This document shows positions 17,948 through 26,970 of a DNA stretch of 47,148 nt, one piece after another. The notes below the pieces were generated by a model. The model saw only the letters and a program-made list of their open reading frames with translations. It did no database searches and was not told where the DNA came from. The stretch's first letter is position 1. Each line of letters begins with the position of its first letter. A program made the translations under genes and the position numbers. Source of the stretch: Kiloniellales bacterium (GTDB lineage: Bacteria > Pseudomonadota > Alphaproteobacteria > Kiloniellales > JAKSDN01); contig JANQLT010000215.1 in assembly GCA_028280455.1 (NCBI GenBank), positions 1 through 47,148 on the forward strand, in the 5' to 3' direction.

Positions 17948-19060
17948 ATGGAATTCACGGGCGGCGTGCTCGGCATCGCCATTCCCTTCCTGATCGTCCT
18001 GACCGTCCTGGTCTTCGTCCACGAGCTGGGCCACTACCTGATCGCGCGCTGGAACGGCGTTCGGGTCGAGGTCTTCTCGGTCGGCTTCGGGCCGGAGCTG
18101 TTCGGCTATACCGACAAGGCCAAGACCCGCTGGAAATTCAGCATCATCCCGCTCGGCGGCTACGTGAAGATGTACGGCGACATGAACGCCGCCAGCGTGC
18201 CGGACCCCGATGCGGTCCACCTCACGGAAGAGGAGAAGGCCGAAGCCTTCCCCTTCAAGCGCCTCAGCCAGCGGACCTGGATCGTCGCCGGCGGCCCCCT
18301 GGCCAACTTCCTCTTCGCGGTCGTTCTGCTGGCCGGGCTTTTCGCCTTCGTCGGCCAGCCCTTCACGCCGGCCGTGGTCGGCGACGTGCAGCCGGAGAGC
18401 GCGGCCGAGGCCGCCGGCATGCTGCCGGGCGACCGGATCGTCGAGATCGACGGCGCGACCATCGAGCGCTTCGAGGAGGTCCAGCGCATCGTCCGGTTGT
18501 CGCCGGAGCAGCCGCTGGCCATCATCGTCGAGCGCGAGGGCCGGGAGGTGGCGCTGACCGCGATCCCGACGCGCACGGAGTTCGACGACAACTTCGGCAA
18601 CAAGCAGGAGATCGGCCTGCTCGGCGTCTCGCGCAGCGGTGTCGACTACGTGCGCCACGGTCCCTTGGAGGCGGTCTGGCGGGCCAGCGAGGAGACCGTC
18701 GCGATCACGCTGGGCACGCTCAAGGCGGTCGGCCAGATGATCGCCGGCACGCGCAGCGCCAAGGAGCTGGGCGGCCCGATTCGAATCGCCGAGATGTCCG
18801 GTCAGGTCGCCGAGGTCGGCGTGGTCTCGCTGATCTGGTTCATGGCCGTGCTCTCGATCAACCTCGGACTCATCAATCTCTTTCCCGTGCCCATGTTGGA
18901 CGGCGGCCATCTGCTGTTCTATGCCATCGAGGCGTTGCGCGGCCGGCCCCTGGGGGATCGGGCACAGGAATACGGTTTCAGGATCGGACTCGCTCTGGTA
19001 TTGAGCTTGATGGTTTTCGCCACCTGGAACGACATCGTTAGGATTTACGAGCGGTTCTAA
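17948..19060 (+). CDS. rseP: Intramembrane zinc metalloprotease RseP
   Basis: Site-2 protease of the inner membrane that cleaves anti-sigma factors and signal-peptide remnants. The HExxH zinc site is HELGH at 25-29 inside the first membrane segment. A PDZ domain lies at about 130-220 (GDVQPESAAEAAGMLPGDRI). The second metal-ligand motif is NLFPVPMLDGGHLLFY near residue 315. At 370 residues it is the length of single-PDZ alphaproteobacterial RseP. It precedes bamA, as in most proteobacteria. Confidence 0.96.
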   Translation: MEFTGGVLGIAIPFLIVLTVLVFVHELGHYLIARWNGVRVEVFSVGFGPELFGYTDKAKTRWKFSIIPLGGYVKMYGDMNAASVPDPDAVHLTEEEKAEAFPFKRLSQRTWIVAGGPLANFLFAVVLLAGLFAFVGQPFTPAVVGDVQPESAAEAAGMLPGDRIVEIDGATIERFEEVQRIVRLSPEQPLAIIVEREGREVALTAIPTRTEFDDNFGNKQEIGLLGVSRSGVDYVRHGPLEAVWRASEETVAITLGTLKAVGQMIAGTRSAKELGGPIRIAEMSGQVAEVGVVSLIWFMAVLSINLGLINLFPVPMLDGGHLLFYAIEALRGRPLGDRAQEYGFRIGLALVLSLMVFATWNDIVRIYERF

Positions 19061-19112
19061 GCCGAAGAAGAGACGAGACCTTAAGCGGCACAAGGGTTAG
19101 GGGGAGAACGGC

Positions 19113-21407
19113 TTGTCCGGGGCGCGTTTGCGGCGAGGGGTCCTTGCGACCCTGTCGATGTTGGTCTGTCTGCTGCTCCTGGCGGGCGGCGCGTTGGCTC
19201 AGTCGATCATGGCCGGCGGACAGATCAGCGAGATCCGGGTCGAGGGCACGCAGCGCATCGAGCCCGAGACCGTGCGCTCCTACCTGCGTCTCAATCCCGG
19301 CGATCCCTTCGACCCGATCAAGATCGACCAGTCGCTGAAGTCGATCTTCGCCACCGGCCTCTTCGCCGACGTCACGCTGCGCCGCGAGTCCGACGCGCTG
19401 ATCGTCACGGTGGTCGAGAACCCGATCATCAACCGCGTCGCCTTCGAGGGCAACGACCGCATCGAGAGCGAGACCCTCGAGGCCGAGACCGACTTGCGGG
19501 CGCGCGTCGTCTTCACCCGCACCAAGGTGCAGAACGACGTGCAGCGGATCCTCGAGCTCTATCGGCGCTCCGGGCGCTTCGCGGCGACCGTCGATCCCAA
19601 GGTGATCGAGCTGCCGCAGAACCGCGTCGACCTGGTCTTCGAGATCAACGAGGGCCCGGTGACGGGCATCCGCTCGATCAACTTCGTGGGCAACCGGGCC
19701 TTCTCGGACGGCACCCTGCGCGAGGAGATCAGCACCTCCGAGAGCTCCTTCTGGAAGATTCTCTCGACCACCGACAGCTACGACCCGGACCGCCTGACCT
19801 TCGACCGCGAGCTGCTGCGCCGCTTCTATCTGAGCGAGGGCTACGCGGACTTCCGGGTGGTCTCCGTGGTCGCCGAGCTGACCACCGACCGCCAGGGCTT
19901 CATCGTCACCTTCACGGTGGAGGAGGGCGAGCGCTACCGCTTCGGCACCATCGACATCCAGACCACGCTGCGCAATCTCGATCCCGCCACCTTGCGCGAG
20001 CAGCTCACCACCGAGGAAGGCGACTGGTACGACGCCTCGGAGGTCGAGACCTCGATCGAGAACCTGACCGAGGCCGTCGGCAACATCGGCTTCGCCTTCG
20101 TCGACATCCGGCCCCGGGCGGAGCGCGACCGCGACCTGCTGGTCATCGATATCGTCTACGACATCCAGGAAGGCCCCAAGGTCTTCGTCGAGCGGATCGA
20201 TATCCAGGGCAACATCCGGACGCTGGACAAGGTGATCCGGCGCGAGTTCCGCCTGGTCGAGGGCGACGCCTTCAACAGCGCCAAGCTGCGCCGCTCGCGC
20301 CAGCGCATCCAGAACCTGGGCTTCTTCGCCTCGGTCAACGTCGACAACCAGCCCGGCAGCGCCGCCGACCGCACCGTGGTGACGGTCGAGGTCGAGGAGC
20401 AGTCGACCGGCGACCTGACCTTCGGCGCCGGCTTCTCCTCGAACGCCGGCCCGCTGGGCAGTGTCACGCTGCGCGAGCGCAACCTGCTGGGTCGCGGCCA
20501 GGACCTGCGCGTCGGCGGCACGCTCTCGGGCGAGCGCACGCAGCTCGACCTCAGCTTCACCGAGCCCTATTTCCTCGACCGCAACCTGGCCGCCGGCTTC
20601 GATGCCTTCCGCATCACCCAGGAGCAGGACGAGAGCTCCTTCGACGAGAGCCGCTTCGGCGGCGGCCTGCGCATCGGCTATAACTACAACGAGCACTGGC
20701 GCCACGTCTGGCGCTACGTCATCGCCCAGCGCGAGATCTCCGACGTCGACAACAGCGCCTCGCTGGTGATCCGCGACGAGGAGGGCGACCGGACCGAGTC
20801 CTCGATCGCCCAGGAGCTGGCCTACGACACGCGCGACTCCCGTTTCGACCCGCGCGAGGGCGTCTTGGGCAGCATCTCGACCCAGTTCGCCGGCCTCGGC
20901 GGCAACGTGCGCTTCCTCAAGACCACGCTCTCCGGCGCCTACTACTACCCGGTGAGCGAGGACGTCACCTTCAGCTTGCTGGGCGACGTCGGCAACATCA
21001 CCGGCATCGGCGAGGACACCCGCGCCAGCGATCGCTTCTTCCTCGGCGGCACCTCCTTCCGGGGCTTCGAGTTCGCCGGCCTCGGGCCGCGCGACCGCAA
21101 CACGGACGACGCCCTGGGCGGCAAGAACTTCTTCACGGCCACGGCCGAGCTCAGCTTCCCCTTGGGCCTGCCCGAGGACCTGCAGGTGCGCGGCCGGGCC
21201 TTCGGCATCATCGGCTCGGTCTGGGACCTCGACAACGATACGGCCGCCGTCGTCGACGACGAAGCCTCGCCGCGCGTCTCGGTGGGTACCGGCATCACCT
21301 GGATCTCGCCCTTCGGGCCCGTGCTGATCGACTTGGCCCTGCCGGTGGTCAAGGAGGACTTCGACAATCGCGAGATCATCAGCTTCAACTTCGGCACCAG
21401 GTTCTGA
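19113..21407 (+). CDS. bamA: Outer membrane protein assembly factor BamA
   Basis: Central beta-barrel of the BAM complex that folds outer-membrane proteins. The 764-residue protein begins with a signal peptide (MLVCLLLLAGGALAQ), then five POTRA repeats (about 35-430, each with patterns like IEGNxxI and RRxLxLxxGDxF) and a C-terminal 16-stranded barrel. The barrel keeps the VRGF-type lid-loop motif as SFRGFE and the terminal aromatic beta-signal FNFGTRF. A TTG at 19113 is taken as the start because AGGGGGAG lies 7 bases upstream; an ATG at 19158 is possible but would shorten the signal peptide. Confidence 0.96.
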   Translation: MSGARLRRGVLATLSMLVCLLLLAGGALAQSIMAGGQISEIRVEGTQRIEPETVRSYLRLNPGDPFDPIKIDQSLKSIFATGLFADVTLRRESDALIVTVVENPIINRVAFEGNDRIESETLEAETDLRARVVFTRTKVQNDVQRILELYRRSGRFAATVDPKVIELPQNRVDLVFEINEGPVTGIRSINFVGNRAFSDGTLREEISTSESSFWKILSTTDSYDPDRLTFDRELLRRFYLSEGYADFRVVSVVAELTTDRQGFIVTFTVEEGERYRFGTIDIQTTLRNLDPATLREQLTTEEGDWYDASEVETSIENLTEAVGNIGFAFVDIRPRAERDRDLLVIDIVYDIQEGPKVFVERIDIQGNIRTLDKVIRREFRLVEGDAFNSAKLRRSRQRIQNLGFFASVNVDNQPGSAADRTVVTVEVEEQSTGDLTFGAGFSSNAGPLGSVTLRERNLLGRGQDLRVGGTLSGERTQLDLSFTEPYFLDRNLAAGFDAFRITQEQDESSFDESRFGGGLRIGYNYNEHWRHVWRYVIAQREISDVDNSASLVIRDEEGDRTESSIAQELAYDTRDSRFDPREGVLGSISTQFAGLGGNVRFLKTTLSGAYYYPVSEDVTFSLLGDVGNITGIGEDTRASDRFFLGGTSFRGFEFAGLGPRDRNTDDALGGKNFFTATAELSFPLGLPEDLQVRGRAFGIIGSVWDLDNDTAAVVDDEASPRVSVGTGITWISPFGPVLIDLALPVVKEDFDNREIISFNFGTRF

Positions 21408-21479
21408 CGGCCGGCGACAAGCCTCGCGCCGCGGCCCGTGCCGCAGCGCGCCGAGGATGAGGCGCAGGCGCCCGGGACG

Positions 21480-22070
21480 ATGCTGACCGGCCGGACGCCT
21501 TGGCGGGTCGCGGTCGCGCTCTTGCTCTGGGCCTCGCTCTGCTGGCCGCCCGCGGCGCCCGCCAAGGCGCAGGACAGCGACGCGCTGGTCATCGCCATCA
21601 TCGACATGCAGCGGATCCTCAGGGAGTCGGTCGCCGTGCAGACCATGCAGCAGGAGATCGATCAGCGGCGCAGCCGCTACCAGACGGAGCTGCAGAAGAA
21701 GGAGGAGGAGATCCGCAACACCGACCAGGAGCTGCTGCGCCAGCGCAGCGTCCTGACGGCCGACGTCTATGCCAAGAAGCGCCAGGACCTCGAGCGCCAG
21801 GTCGCCGGCATGCAGCGGGAGATCCAGGAGCAGAGGCGCGGGCTCGACGAGATCTTCGGCCAGGGCATGAACCAGGTGCGCCGCGAGCTGGTCGAGGTGG
21901 TCAAGGAGATCGCCACCGAGCGCGGCGCGGACCTGGTGCTCGCCAAGGCCAACGTGGTCCTGGTCCGCCCCGACCTCGAGATCACCGACGAGGCGCTGGA
22001 GCGGCTCAACGCCCGGCTCGAGAGCGTGCCGCTGGCCCCGCTGGCCCCGGCGCAGAACGAGCGGCCATGA
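21480..22070 (+). CDS. ompH: Periplasmic chaperone OmpH/Skp
   Basis: Trimeric 'jellyfish' chaperone that carries unfolded outer-membrane proteins to BamA. The start at ATG 21480 gives 196 residues with a clear signal peptide (TPWRVAVALLLWASLCW, cleavage after AKAQ); a GTG at 21438 would add 14 residues of poor signal sequence. The mature part starts with the usual IAIIDMQRIL segment and then a long charged coiled coil (about 70-140, EIDQRRSRYQTELQKKEEEI). The tail ends in an Ala/Pro-rich stretch. The stop codon overlaps an ATG (22067) that opens the lpxD-like relic. Confidence 0.92.
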   Translation: MLTGRTPWRVAVALLLWASLCWPPAAPAKAQDSDALVIAIIDMQRILRESVAVQTMQQEIDQRRSRYQTELQKKEEEIRNTDQELLRQRSVLTADVYAKKRQDLERQVAGMQREIQEQRRGLDEIFGQGMNQVRRELVEVVKEIATERGADLVLAKANVVLVRPDLEITDEALERLNARLESVPLAPLAPAQNERP

Positions 22071-22423
22071 CCTGCCATTCTCGAGGTCCGGCCGGCGCGC
22101 CGTGGGACAGTTGCGAGATTGATAATCCGGGTCAGATTGGGCACAACCTGCGGGGTCGGGAGGGGCTGCAGCCGGTCGCGCCGTCAGGCGTCGGCGGTGG
22201 CTCCACACGCCAGCGCCGGGCCCGGGTCGAGGCTGAGGGTGGCTTCGCCGGCAACCTGGCGGTCGGCGGGGGCTTATCGAAGCGCAACGCCAGGCGTGAT
22301 CGCTCGCCGTTCGCCGGGACCGCAGGGTGCCGGCGGCGCGGCGCCGCTGCCGAGCGGAGGCTTGGCCGGCCGGTGAGCGCCCGCAACCGAGAGACCAGAG
22401 CTCCGAGGAAGAGCCATGAATGA
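22067..22423 (+). pseudogene. Relic of lpxD (C-terminal left-handed beta-helix part)
   Basis: A 118-codon open frame that overlaps the ompH stop (ATGA) and the fabZ start sits exactly where lpxD lies in related operons. Its translation keeps scattered LpxD residues in order: IDNPGQIGHNLRG (compare the family pattern IDN..QI.HNV..G, which includes the catalytic His), then VAPSGVGGGSTR (family VAQ.GISGST) and GGFAGNLAVGGG (family GGQ.G.AGHL.IGDG). The N-terminal two thirds of LpxD, including the uridine-binding domain, are absent. The rest is Arg-rich and has lost the hexapeptide repeats. Third codon positions also contain more A/T (ATT GAT AAT, GGT, ATT) than in neighbours. I infer a deleted and decayed gene, unlikely to be functional. 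Confidence 0.65.
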
Positions 22424-22886
22424 TCAGCCCATACCTCGGCAGGAGGTGGCTACGAAGGACGTGATGGAGATCATGCGCTTGATCCCCCATCGCTATCCCT
22501 TCCTGATGATCGACCGCGTGACCGAGATCCAGCCCGACGTGAGCGCGGTCGGCATCAAGAACGTCTCGATCAACGAGCCCTTCTTCCAGGGCCACTTCCC
22601 GCGCCAGCCCGTGCTGCCGGGCGTCCTGATCATCGAGGCCATGGCGCAGACGGCCGCCGTCCTGGTGGTCGAGACCTTGGAGGGCGCGGCGAACGGCAAG
22701 CTCGTCTACTTCATGACGGTCGACGATGCCCGCTTCCGCCGGCCGGTCTTCCCGGGCGACGTGCTGAAGATCCACGTCAGCAAGCTGCGCAACCGCAAGA
22801 ACGTCTGGAAGTTCCGCGGCGAGGCACGGGTCGAGGGGGCCCTGATGGCCGAAGCGACCTACTCGGCCATGATCATGGACGATTGA
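22416..22886 (+). CDS. fabZ: 3-hydroxyacyl-[ACP] dehydratase FabZ
   Basis: Dehydrates 3-hydroxyacyl-ACP in fatty acid elongation and competes with LpxA for 3-hydroxyacyl-ACP. The 156-residue hot-dog-fold protein has the catalytic His in [12 protein letters not shown] and the Glu in [15 protein letters not shown], with the PGV turn as expected. A GAGGAAGAG ribosome-binding site lies inside the end of the lpxD relic. The stop overlaps the lpxA ATG (TGATG). Confidence 0.97.
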   Translation: MNDQPIPRQEVATKDVMEIMRLIPHRYPFLMIDRVTEIQPDVSAVGIKNVSINEPFFQGHFPRQPVLPGVLIIEAMAQTAAVLVVETLEGAANGKLVYFMTVDDARFRRPVFPGDVLKIHVSKLRNRKNVWKFRGEARVEGALMAEATYSAMIMDD

Positions 22887-23686
22887 TGACAGCGGTTCAT
22901 CCGAGCGCCATCGTCGACCCGAAGGCCGAGCTTGGCGATGGCGTAAAGATCGGCCCCTTCTGCGTCGTCGACGGCGACGCGGTCCTGGGCGACGGCGTCG
23001 TGCTGCACAGCCACGTCGTGGTGACCGGCCGGACCCGGGTCGGCCCGGGCACGGAGATCTTCCCCTTCGCCTCGATCGGCCATTTGCCGCAGGACCTGAA
23101 GTACCAGGGCGAGCCTTCCGAGCTGGTCATCGGCGCGCGCAACCGGATCCGCGAACACGTCACCATGAACCCCGGCACCGAAGGCGGCGGCCTGGTGACC
23201 CGGGTCGGCGACGGCTGCCTGTTCATGGTCGGTGCCCATGTCGCGCACGACTGCCTGATCGGCGACGGCGTGATCATGGCCAACAACGCGACCCTGGCCG
23301 GCCACGTCTCGGTCGGCGACCACGCCATCATCGGCGGCCTCTCGGCGGTCCACCAGTTCGTGCGCATCGGCCGCTACGCCATGATCGGCGGGATGTCCGG
23401 CGTCGAGCACGACGTCATCCCCTTCGGCCTGGTGCTCGGCGAGCGGGCGCGCCTACACGGCGTCAACCTGGTCGGCATGAAGCGCCACGGCTACGCCCGC
23501 GACCAGATCCAGTCGGTGCAGCAGACCGTCAAGGCGCTGTTCGCGGACGAGGGCACCATGGCGGAGCGGATCGCCGCGCTGCGCCGCCAGGGCCAGGCCG
23601 AGGAGGCGGTGGAGAACCTGCTGGCCTTCGCCGAGGTCGAGTCCTCGCGGGCGCTCTGCCAGCCCAAGGCGGGCAATGGCGGGTAA
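22886..23686 (+). CDS. lpxA: UDP-N-acetylglucosamine acyltransferase LpxA
   Basis: First step of lipid A synthesis: transfers 3-hydroxyacyl from ACP to UDP-GlcNAc. The 266-residue protein is a left-handed beta-helix of hexapeptide repeats (VHPSAIVDPKAELGDGVKIG onward) with a C-terminal helical domain. The catalytic His is in GAHVAHDC, and the substrate-binding NEYCTI-type region is replaced by IREHVTMNPGTEGG, as in many LpxA proteins. ATG 22886 is used rather than the in-frame TTG one codon earlier. The intact LpxA makes the adjacent loss of lpxD notable. Confidence 0.97.
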   Translation: MTAVHPSAIVDPKAELGDGVKIGPFCVVDGDAVLGDGVVLHSHVVVTGRTRVGPGTEIFPFASIGHLPQDLKYQGEPSELVIGARNRIREHVTMNPGTEGGGLVTRVGDGCLFMVGAHVAHDCLIGDGVIMANNATLAGHVSVGDHAIIGGLSAVHQFVRIGRYAMIGGMSGVEHDVIPFGLVLGERARLHGVNLVGMKRHGYARDQIQSVQQTVKALFADEGTMAERIAALRRQGQAEEAVENLLAFAEVESSRALCQPKAGNGG

Positions 23687-24503
23687 GCTCGGCATCGTTG
23701 CCGGCGGCGGCGACCTGCCCGGGCGATTGCTTCAGGTCTGCCGCGAGAATCAGCGCGACGTCTTCATGGTCGGCCTGAAGGGCCATAGCGAGCCGAGCGT
23801 GGTCGAGCGGGCCGAGCATGTCTGGGTGCGGCTCGGCGCCGCCTCCGACGCCTTCGAGCCGCTGCGCGCGGCCGGCGTCACGGAGCTGGTCCTGGCCGGC
23901 CCGATCAAGCGGCCGAGCCTGGCCGAGCTGCGGCCGAACCGGCGGGTCGCCGCCTTTCTGGCCAAGGCCGGCCGCCGCGCCCTGAGCGGCGACGACAGCA
24001 TGCTCGGCGCGATCATTGAGACCCTCGAGACCGAGGGCGGCTTCCGGGTCGTCGGCATCGACGAGGTCGTCTCGGGGCTGATCGCCGACGCCGGCGTCTA
24101 CGGCCGCCATCGCCCGGACGAGACGGCCGAAGCCGACATCGAACGCGGCGTCGAGGTCGCCCGTGCGCTGGGCGCCGTCGACGTCGGCCAGGCGGTGGTT
24201 GTGCAGCAGGGCCTGGTGCTCGGCGTCGAGGCCACGGAGGGCACCGACGCCCTGCTGGCCCGCTGCGGCCCCTTGCGGCGCGAAGGCCCGGGCGGCGTCC
24301 TGGTCAAGCTCAAGAAGCCGGGCCAGGAGCACCGCGCCGACCTGCCGACGATCGGCCCGCGCACCCTCGCCGGGGCGGCCGAGGCGGGCCTGCGGGGCCT
24401 CGCGGTGCAGGCCGGCGGCACTCTGGTGCTCGACCGCGAGGCCCTGGTCGCGACGGCCGACGAGGCGGGCCTCTTCGTCATCGGCCTCGACCTGGGACCA
24501 TGA
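23676..24503 (+). CDS. lpxI: UDP-2,3-diacylglucosamine pyrophosphatase LpxI
   Basis: Hydrolyses UDP-2,3-diacylglucosamine to lipid X plus UMP; the alphaproteobacterial replacement for LpxH. The 275-residue protein matches the family: LGIVAGGGDLPGRLLQ at the N-terminus, then VGLKGH, LVLAGPIKRPSL, GDDSMLGAI and GGTLVLDREALVATADEAGL. The start overlaps lpxA by 11 bases and the stop overlaps lpxB by 4. Its substrate is made from the LpxD product pathway, so a functional LpxD must exist elsewhere if this gene is used. Confidence 0.94.
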   Translation: MAGKLGIVAGGGDLPGRLLQVCRENQRDVFMVGLKGHSEPSVVERAEHVWVRLGAASDAFEPLRAAGVTELVLAGPIKRPSLAELRPNRRVAAFLAKAGRRALSGDDSMLGAIIETLETEGGFRVVGIDEVVSGLIADAGVYGRHRPDETAEADIERGVEVARALGAVDVGQAVVVQQGLVLGVEATEGTDALLARCGPLRREGPGGVLVKLKKPGQEHRADLPTIGPRTLAGAAEAGLRGLAVQAGGTLVLDREALVATADEAGLFVIGLDLGP

Positions 24504-25675
24504 GCGGGCCCGCGGCCAGGGACGCCGGCGCGGGGCCGCTGATCTTCCTGGTTGCGGGCGAGCCCTCCGGCGACCAGCTCGGCGCCCATATCATGGCGGC
24601 TCTGCGGGCGGAGACCGGCGGCCGGGTCCGCTTCGCCGGCATCGGCGGCCAGCGCATGACCGACGAGGGCCTGGACAGCCTCTTTCCGATCGACGACCTC
24701 GCCGTCATGGGCCTGGTCGAGGTGCTGCCGGTGGTCTTCAAGGTCTACCGCCGGGTCAAGGCGGCGGTCGCCGCGGTCCTGCGCCTGCGCCCCGACGCCG
24801 TGGTGACCATCGACTCGCCGAACTTCACCCTGGAGATCAGCAAGCGCCTCAAGGGCAGGATCGACGCCCCGCTGGTCCACGTCGTGGCGCCCTCGGTCTG
24901 GGCCTGGAAGCCCGGGCGGGCGCGCAAGATGGCCGGCTATCTCGACCACCTCCTGGCGCTGCTGCCCTTCGAGCCGCCCTATTTCGAGCGCCACGGCCTG
25001 GCCACCACGGTGATCGGCCACCCGGTGGTCGAGGCGGCGTCCGGCGCGCGCGACCCCGAGGCCTTCCGAGCCCGTCACGGCATCCCGGCCGAGGCGCCGC
25101 TGATCTGCGTCCTGCCGGGCAGCCGGCGCGGCGAGGTCTCGCGCATCGAGCCGGCGATGGCCGGGGCCCTCGCGCTTCTGAAGGCGAAGCTGCCGGGCCT
25201 GCACGCCCTGGTGCCGACGGTGCCGACGGTGTCCGAGCTGGTCCGCGCCCGCTGCGCCGCCTGGCCGGTGCCGGCGACGCTTCTCGAAGGGCCGGGCGAG
25301 AGGCTCGAGGCCTTCGCCGCCGCGCGGGCCGCCATCGCCGCCTCGGGCACCGTCGCCGTCGAGCTCGCCGTCGCCGAGGTGCCGACGGTGGTCGTCTACC
25401 GGGTCGCGCCGATCAGTGCGCTCCTGGCCCATTTCCTGCTGAAGGTCGACCACGTCTCGATCGTCAACCTGCTGCTGGACCGGGCGGTTCAGCCGGAGCT
25501 TCTGCAGTTCAATTGCCGGCCCGAGCCGATCGCGCGGACGCTCGAGCCCCTGATGATGGATGAGACGCTACGAGCGGCCCATCTGGCGGACTGCCGGGAA
25601 GCCACCGCGATGCTGGGCCGCGGCGGCGACCCGCCGAGCCGACGGGCCGCCCGCGCGATTCTGGCTCTGGTCTGA
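24500..25675 (+). CDS. lpxB: Lipid-A-disaccharide synthase
   Basis: GT19 glycosyltransferase that joins lipid X and UDP-diacylglucosamine into the lipid A disaccharide at the inner membrane. The 391-residue protein has AGEPSGDQLGAHIMAAL and FAGIGGQRM at the N-terminus, then VIDSPNFTLEISKRL-like sequence, VVAPSVWAWKPGRARKM, LPGSRRGEVSRI and the C-terminal nucleotide site AASGTVAVELAVAEVP. It is the last gene of the long operon; a palindromic repeat follows 39 bases after the stop. Confidence 0.96.
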   Translation: MSGPAARDAGAGPLIFLVAGEPSGDQLGAHIMAALRAETGGRVRFAGIGGQRMTDEGLDSLFPIDDLAVMGLVEVLPVVFKVYRRVKAAVAAVLRLRPDAVVTIDSPNFTLEISKRLKGRIDAPLVHVVAPSVWAWKPGRARKMAGYLDHLLALLPFEPPYFERHGLATTVIGHPVVEAASGARDPEAFRARHGIPAEAPLICVLPGSRRGEVSRIEPAMAGALALLKAKLPGLHALVPTVPTVSELVRARCAAWPVPATLLEGPGERLEAFAAARAAIAASGTVAVELAVAEVPTVVVYRVAPISALLAHFLLKVDHVSIVNLLLDRAVQPELLQFNCRPEPIARTLEPLMMDETLRAAHLADCREATAMLGRGGDPPSRRAARAILALV

Positions 25676-25713
25676 AGCGCTATCGGAGCCGGTGCCGTCG
25701 CCCGCCCGCTGTC

Positions 25714-25878
25714 AAAAGGAAACGAACCGCCCCCTCACCCAGCTTCGGCTAGGCTCGGCTGCGCCTCACCAAGCCTGCGCGTCCCTCTCCCCCGACGGGG
25801 GAGAGGGCTGAGAAGGCTTGGCGAAGCCGAAGGCTGAGCTTAGCCGGAGCTGGGTGAGGGGGCAGTTCGTTTCCCTTT
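25714..25878. repeat. Long imperfect palindromic repeat, copy 1
   Basis: About 165 bases. Outer arms AAGGAAACGAACCGCCCCCT (left) and its near-complement GGGGGCAGTTCGTTTCCCTTT (right, cut here to the same length) enclose inner arms CCAGCTTCGGCTAGGCTCGG and matching GCCGGAGCTGG, with a central CCCTCTCCCCCGACGGGG hairpin completed by GAGAGGG. Copies 2 and 3 lie at 36704-36862 and 46693-46800. It sits between lpxB (plus) and the ureohydrolase (minus), a convergent junction where a bidirectional terminator would be useful. Confidence 0.85.
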
Positions 25879-25899
25879 GGTACCGATCGCGATCGCCCC

Positions 25900-26874
25900 C
25901 TACTGCGCCGCCGCCGGTGCCGCCTTGCGTGCCGCGACGGCGTCGGCGACGACGCAGAGGATCTCGAACATCATCGTGGCGCCGACCAGGGCCGTGTTGC
26001 CGCTGGGGTCGAAGGGCGGGGCGACCTCGACCACGTCGCCGCCGATCAGGTTCAGGCCCTGCAGGCCGCGGATCATGATCTGCGCTTCGAGGGTCGTCAG
26101 GCCGCCGACCTCGGGCGTGCCGGTGCCGGGGGCGTAGACCGGGTCCAGGCCGTCGACGTCGAAGCTGATGTAGGTCGGGCCGTCGCCGACGATCTTGCGG
26201 GCCTCCTCGACCACGGCTTTCGGGCCGAGGTCGTAGAACTCGTCCATGTAGACGACCCGCATGCCGCTGTCGTGGCTGAACTTCCAGATGTCGAGGTCGT
26301 TCAGCGGGCCGCGGATGCCGATCTGGATGGTCCGCTTGGGATCCAGCAGGCCTTCCTCGACCGCGCGGCGGAAGGGCGCGCCGTGGTGGAACTTGGAGCC
26401 GAGATAGTCGTCGCCGGTGTCGCAGTGGGCGTCGAAGTGCACCATGCCGACCGGCCGCTCCTTGGCGATGGCGCGGAAGATCGGCAGGGTCACCGAGTGG
26501 TCGCCGCCGGCCGAGACCGGCACGATGCCGGCGTCGTGGACCCGCCGGTAGAAGGCCGCGATCTCGTCGAGGGACTGCTCGAGCTCGAAAGGCCGCTCGA
26601 CCCAGGCGTCCCCGAGGTCGGCGACCTTGCAGGCCGCGAAGGGGCCGATCTTGGTTTCCTGGTTGATGGTGCGCATCAGGCTCGACTGGTTGCGCACCTC
26701 GCGCGGGCCGTGGCGCGCGCCCGTGCGGTTGGTCACGCCGCCGTCGAAGGGCACGCCGATCAGGCCGATGTCGAGGCCGGCGAGATCCTCCCGGTAGGGC
26801 GCGCGCATGAAGGTCGGGATGCCGGTGTAGCGCGGCCGGACCTGCGGGTCTTCGAACTCGGGGTAGCGGTACAT
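25900..26874 (-). CDS. Ureohydrolase (agmatinase/guanidino-acid hydrolase family)
   Basis: Mn-dependent hydrolase releasing urea from a guanidino compound such as agmatine, guanidinobutyrate or guanidinopropionate. The 324-residue protein keeps all metal ligands: GGDHS at 123-127, DAHCD at 148-152, His163 region (KFHHG), and SFDVDGLDPVYAPGTGTPE from 237. The length and the inserted sequence around DTGDDYLGSKFHHG resemble guanidino-acid hydrolases more than classical SpeB, but the substrate is uncertain. I chose ATG 26874 because GGGAGGAG lies just upstream; the open frame continues further. The class III aminotransferase upstream on the same strand may act in the same pathway. Confidence 0.9.
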   Translation of the reverse strand: MYRYPEFEDPQVRPRYTGIPTFMRAPYREDLAGLDIGLIGVPFDGGVTNRTGARHGPREVRNQSSLMRTINQETKIGPFAACKVADLGDAWVERPFELEQSLDEIAAFYRRVHDAGIVPVSAGGDHSVTLPIFRAIAKERPVGMVHFDAHCDTGDDYLGSKFHHGAPFRRAVEEGLLDPKRTIQIGIRGPLNDLDIWKFSHDSGMRVVYMDEFYDLGPKAVVEEARKIVGDGPTYISFDVDGLDPVYAPGTGTPEVGGLTTLEAQIMIRGLQGLNLIGGDVVEVAPPFDPSGNTALVGATMMFEILCVVADAVAARKAAPAAAQ

Positions 26875-26970
26875 GGGTTCTCCTCCCGTTGCGCCCTGCG
26901 TGTCAGTGGTGGGCGCTACTTGTCGGTTGGGGCCCGTTCTACCGGGCCTCAATCACTCCTCTCACCCGTC

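Noticed and set aside
19038..22775. 1245-residue minus-strand open frame antisense to bamA-ompH
   Set aside because: Only reflects codon bias of the genes on the other strand.
25714..25878. CRISPR array
   Set aside because: The repeats near here form one palindrome and not several spaced direct repeats; no cas genes are present.
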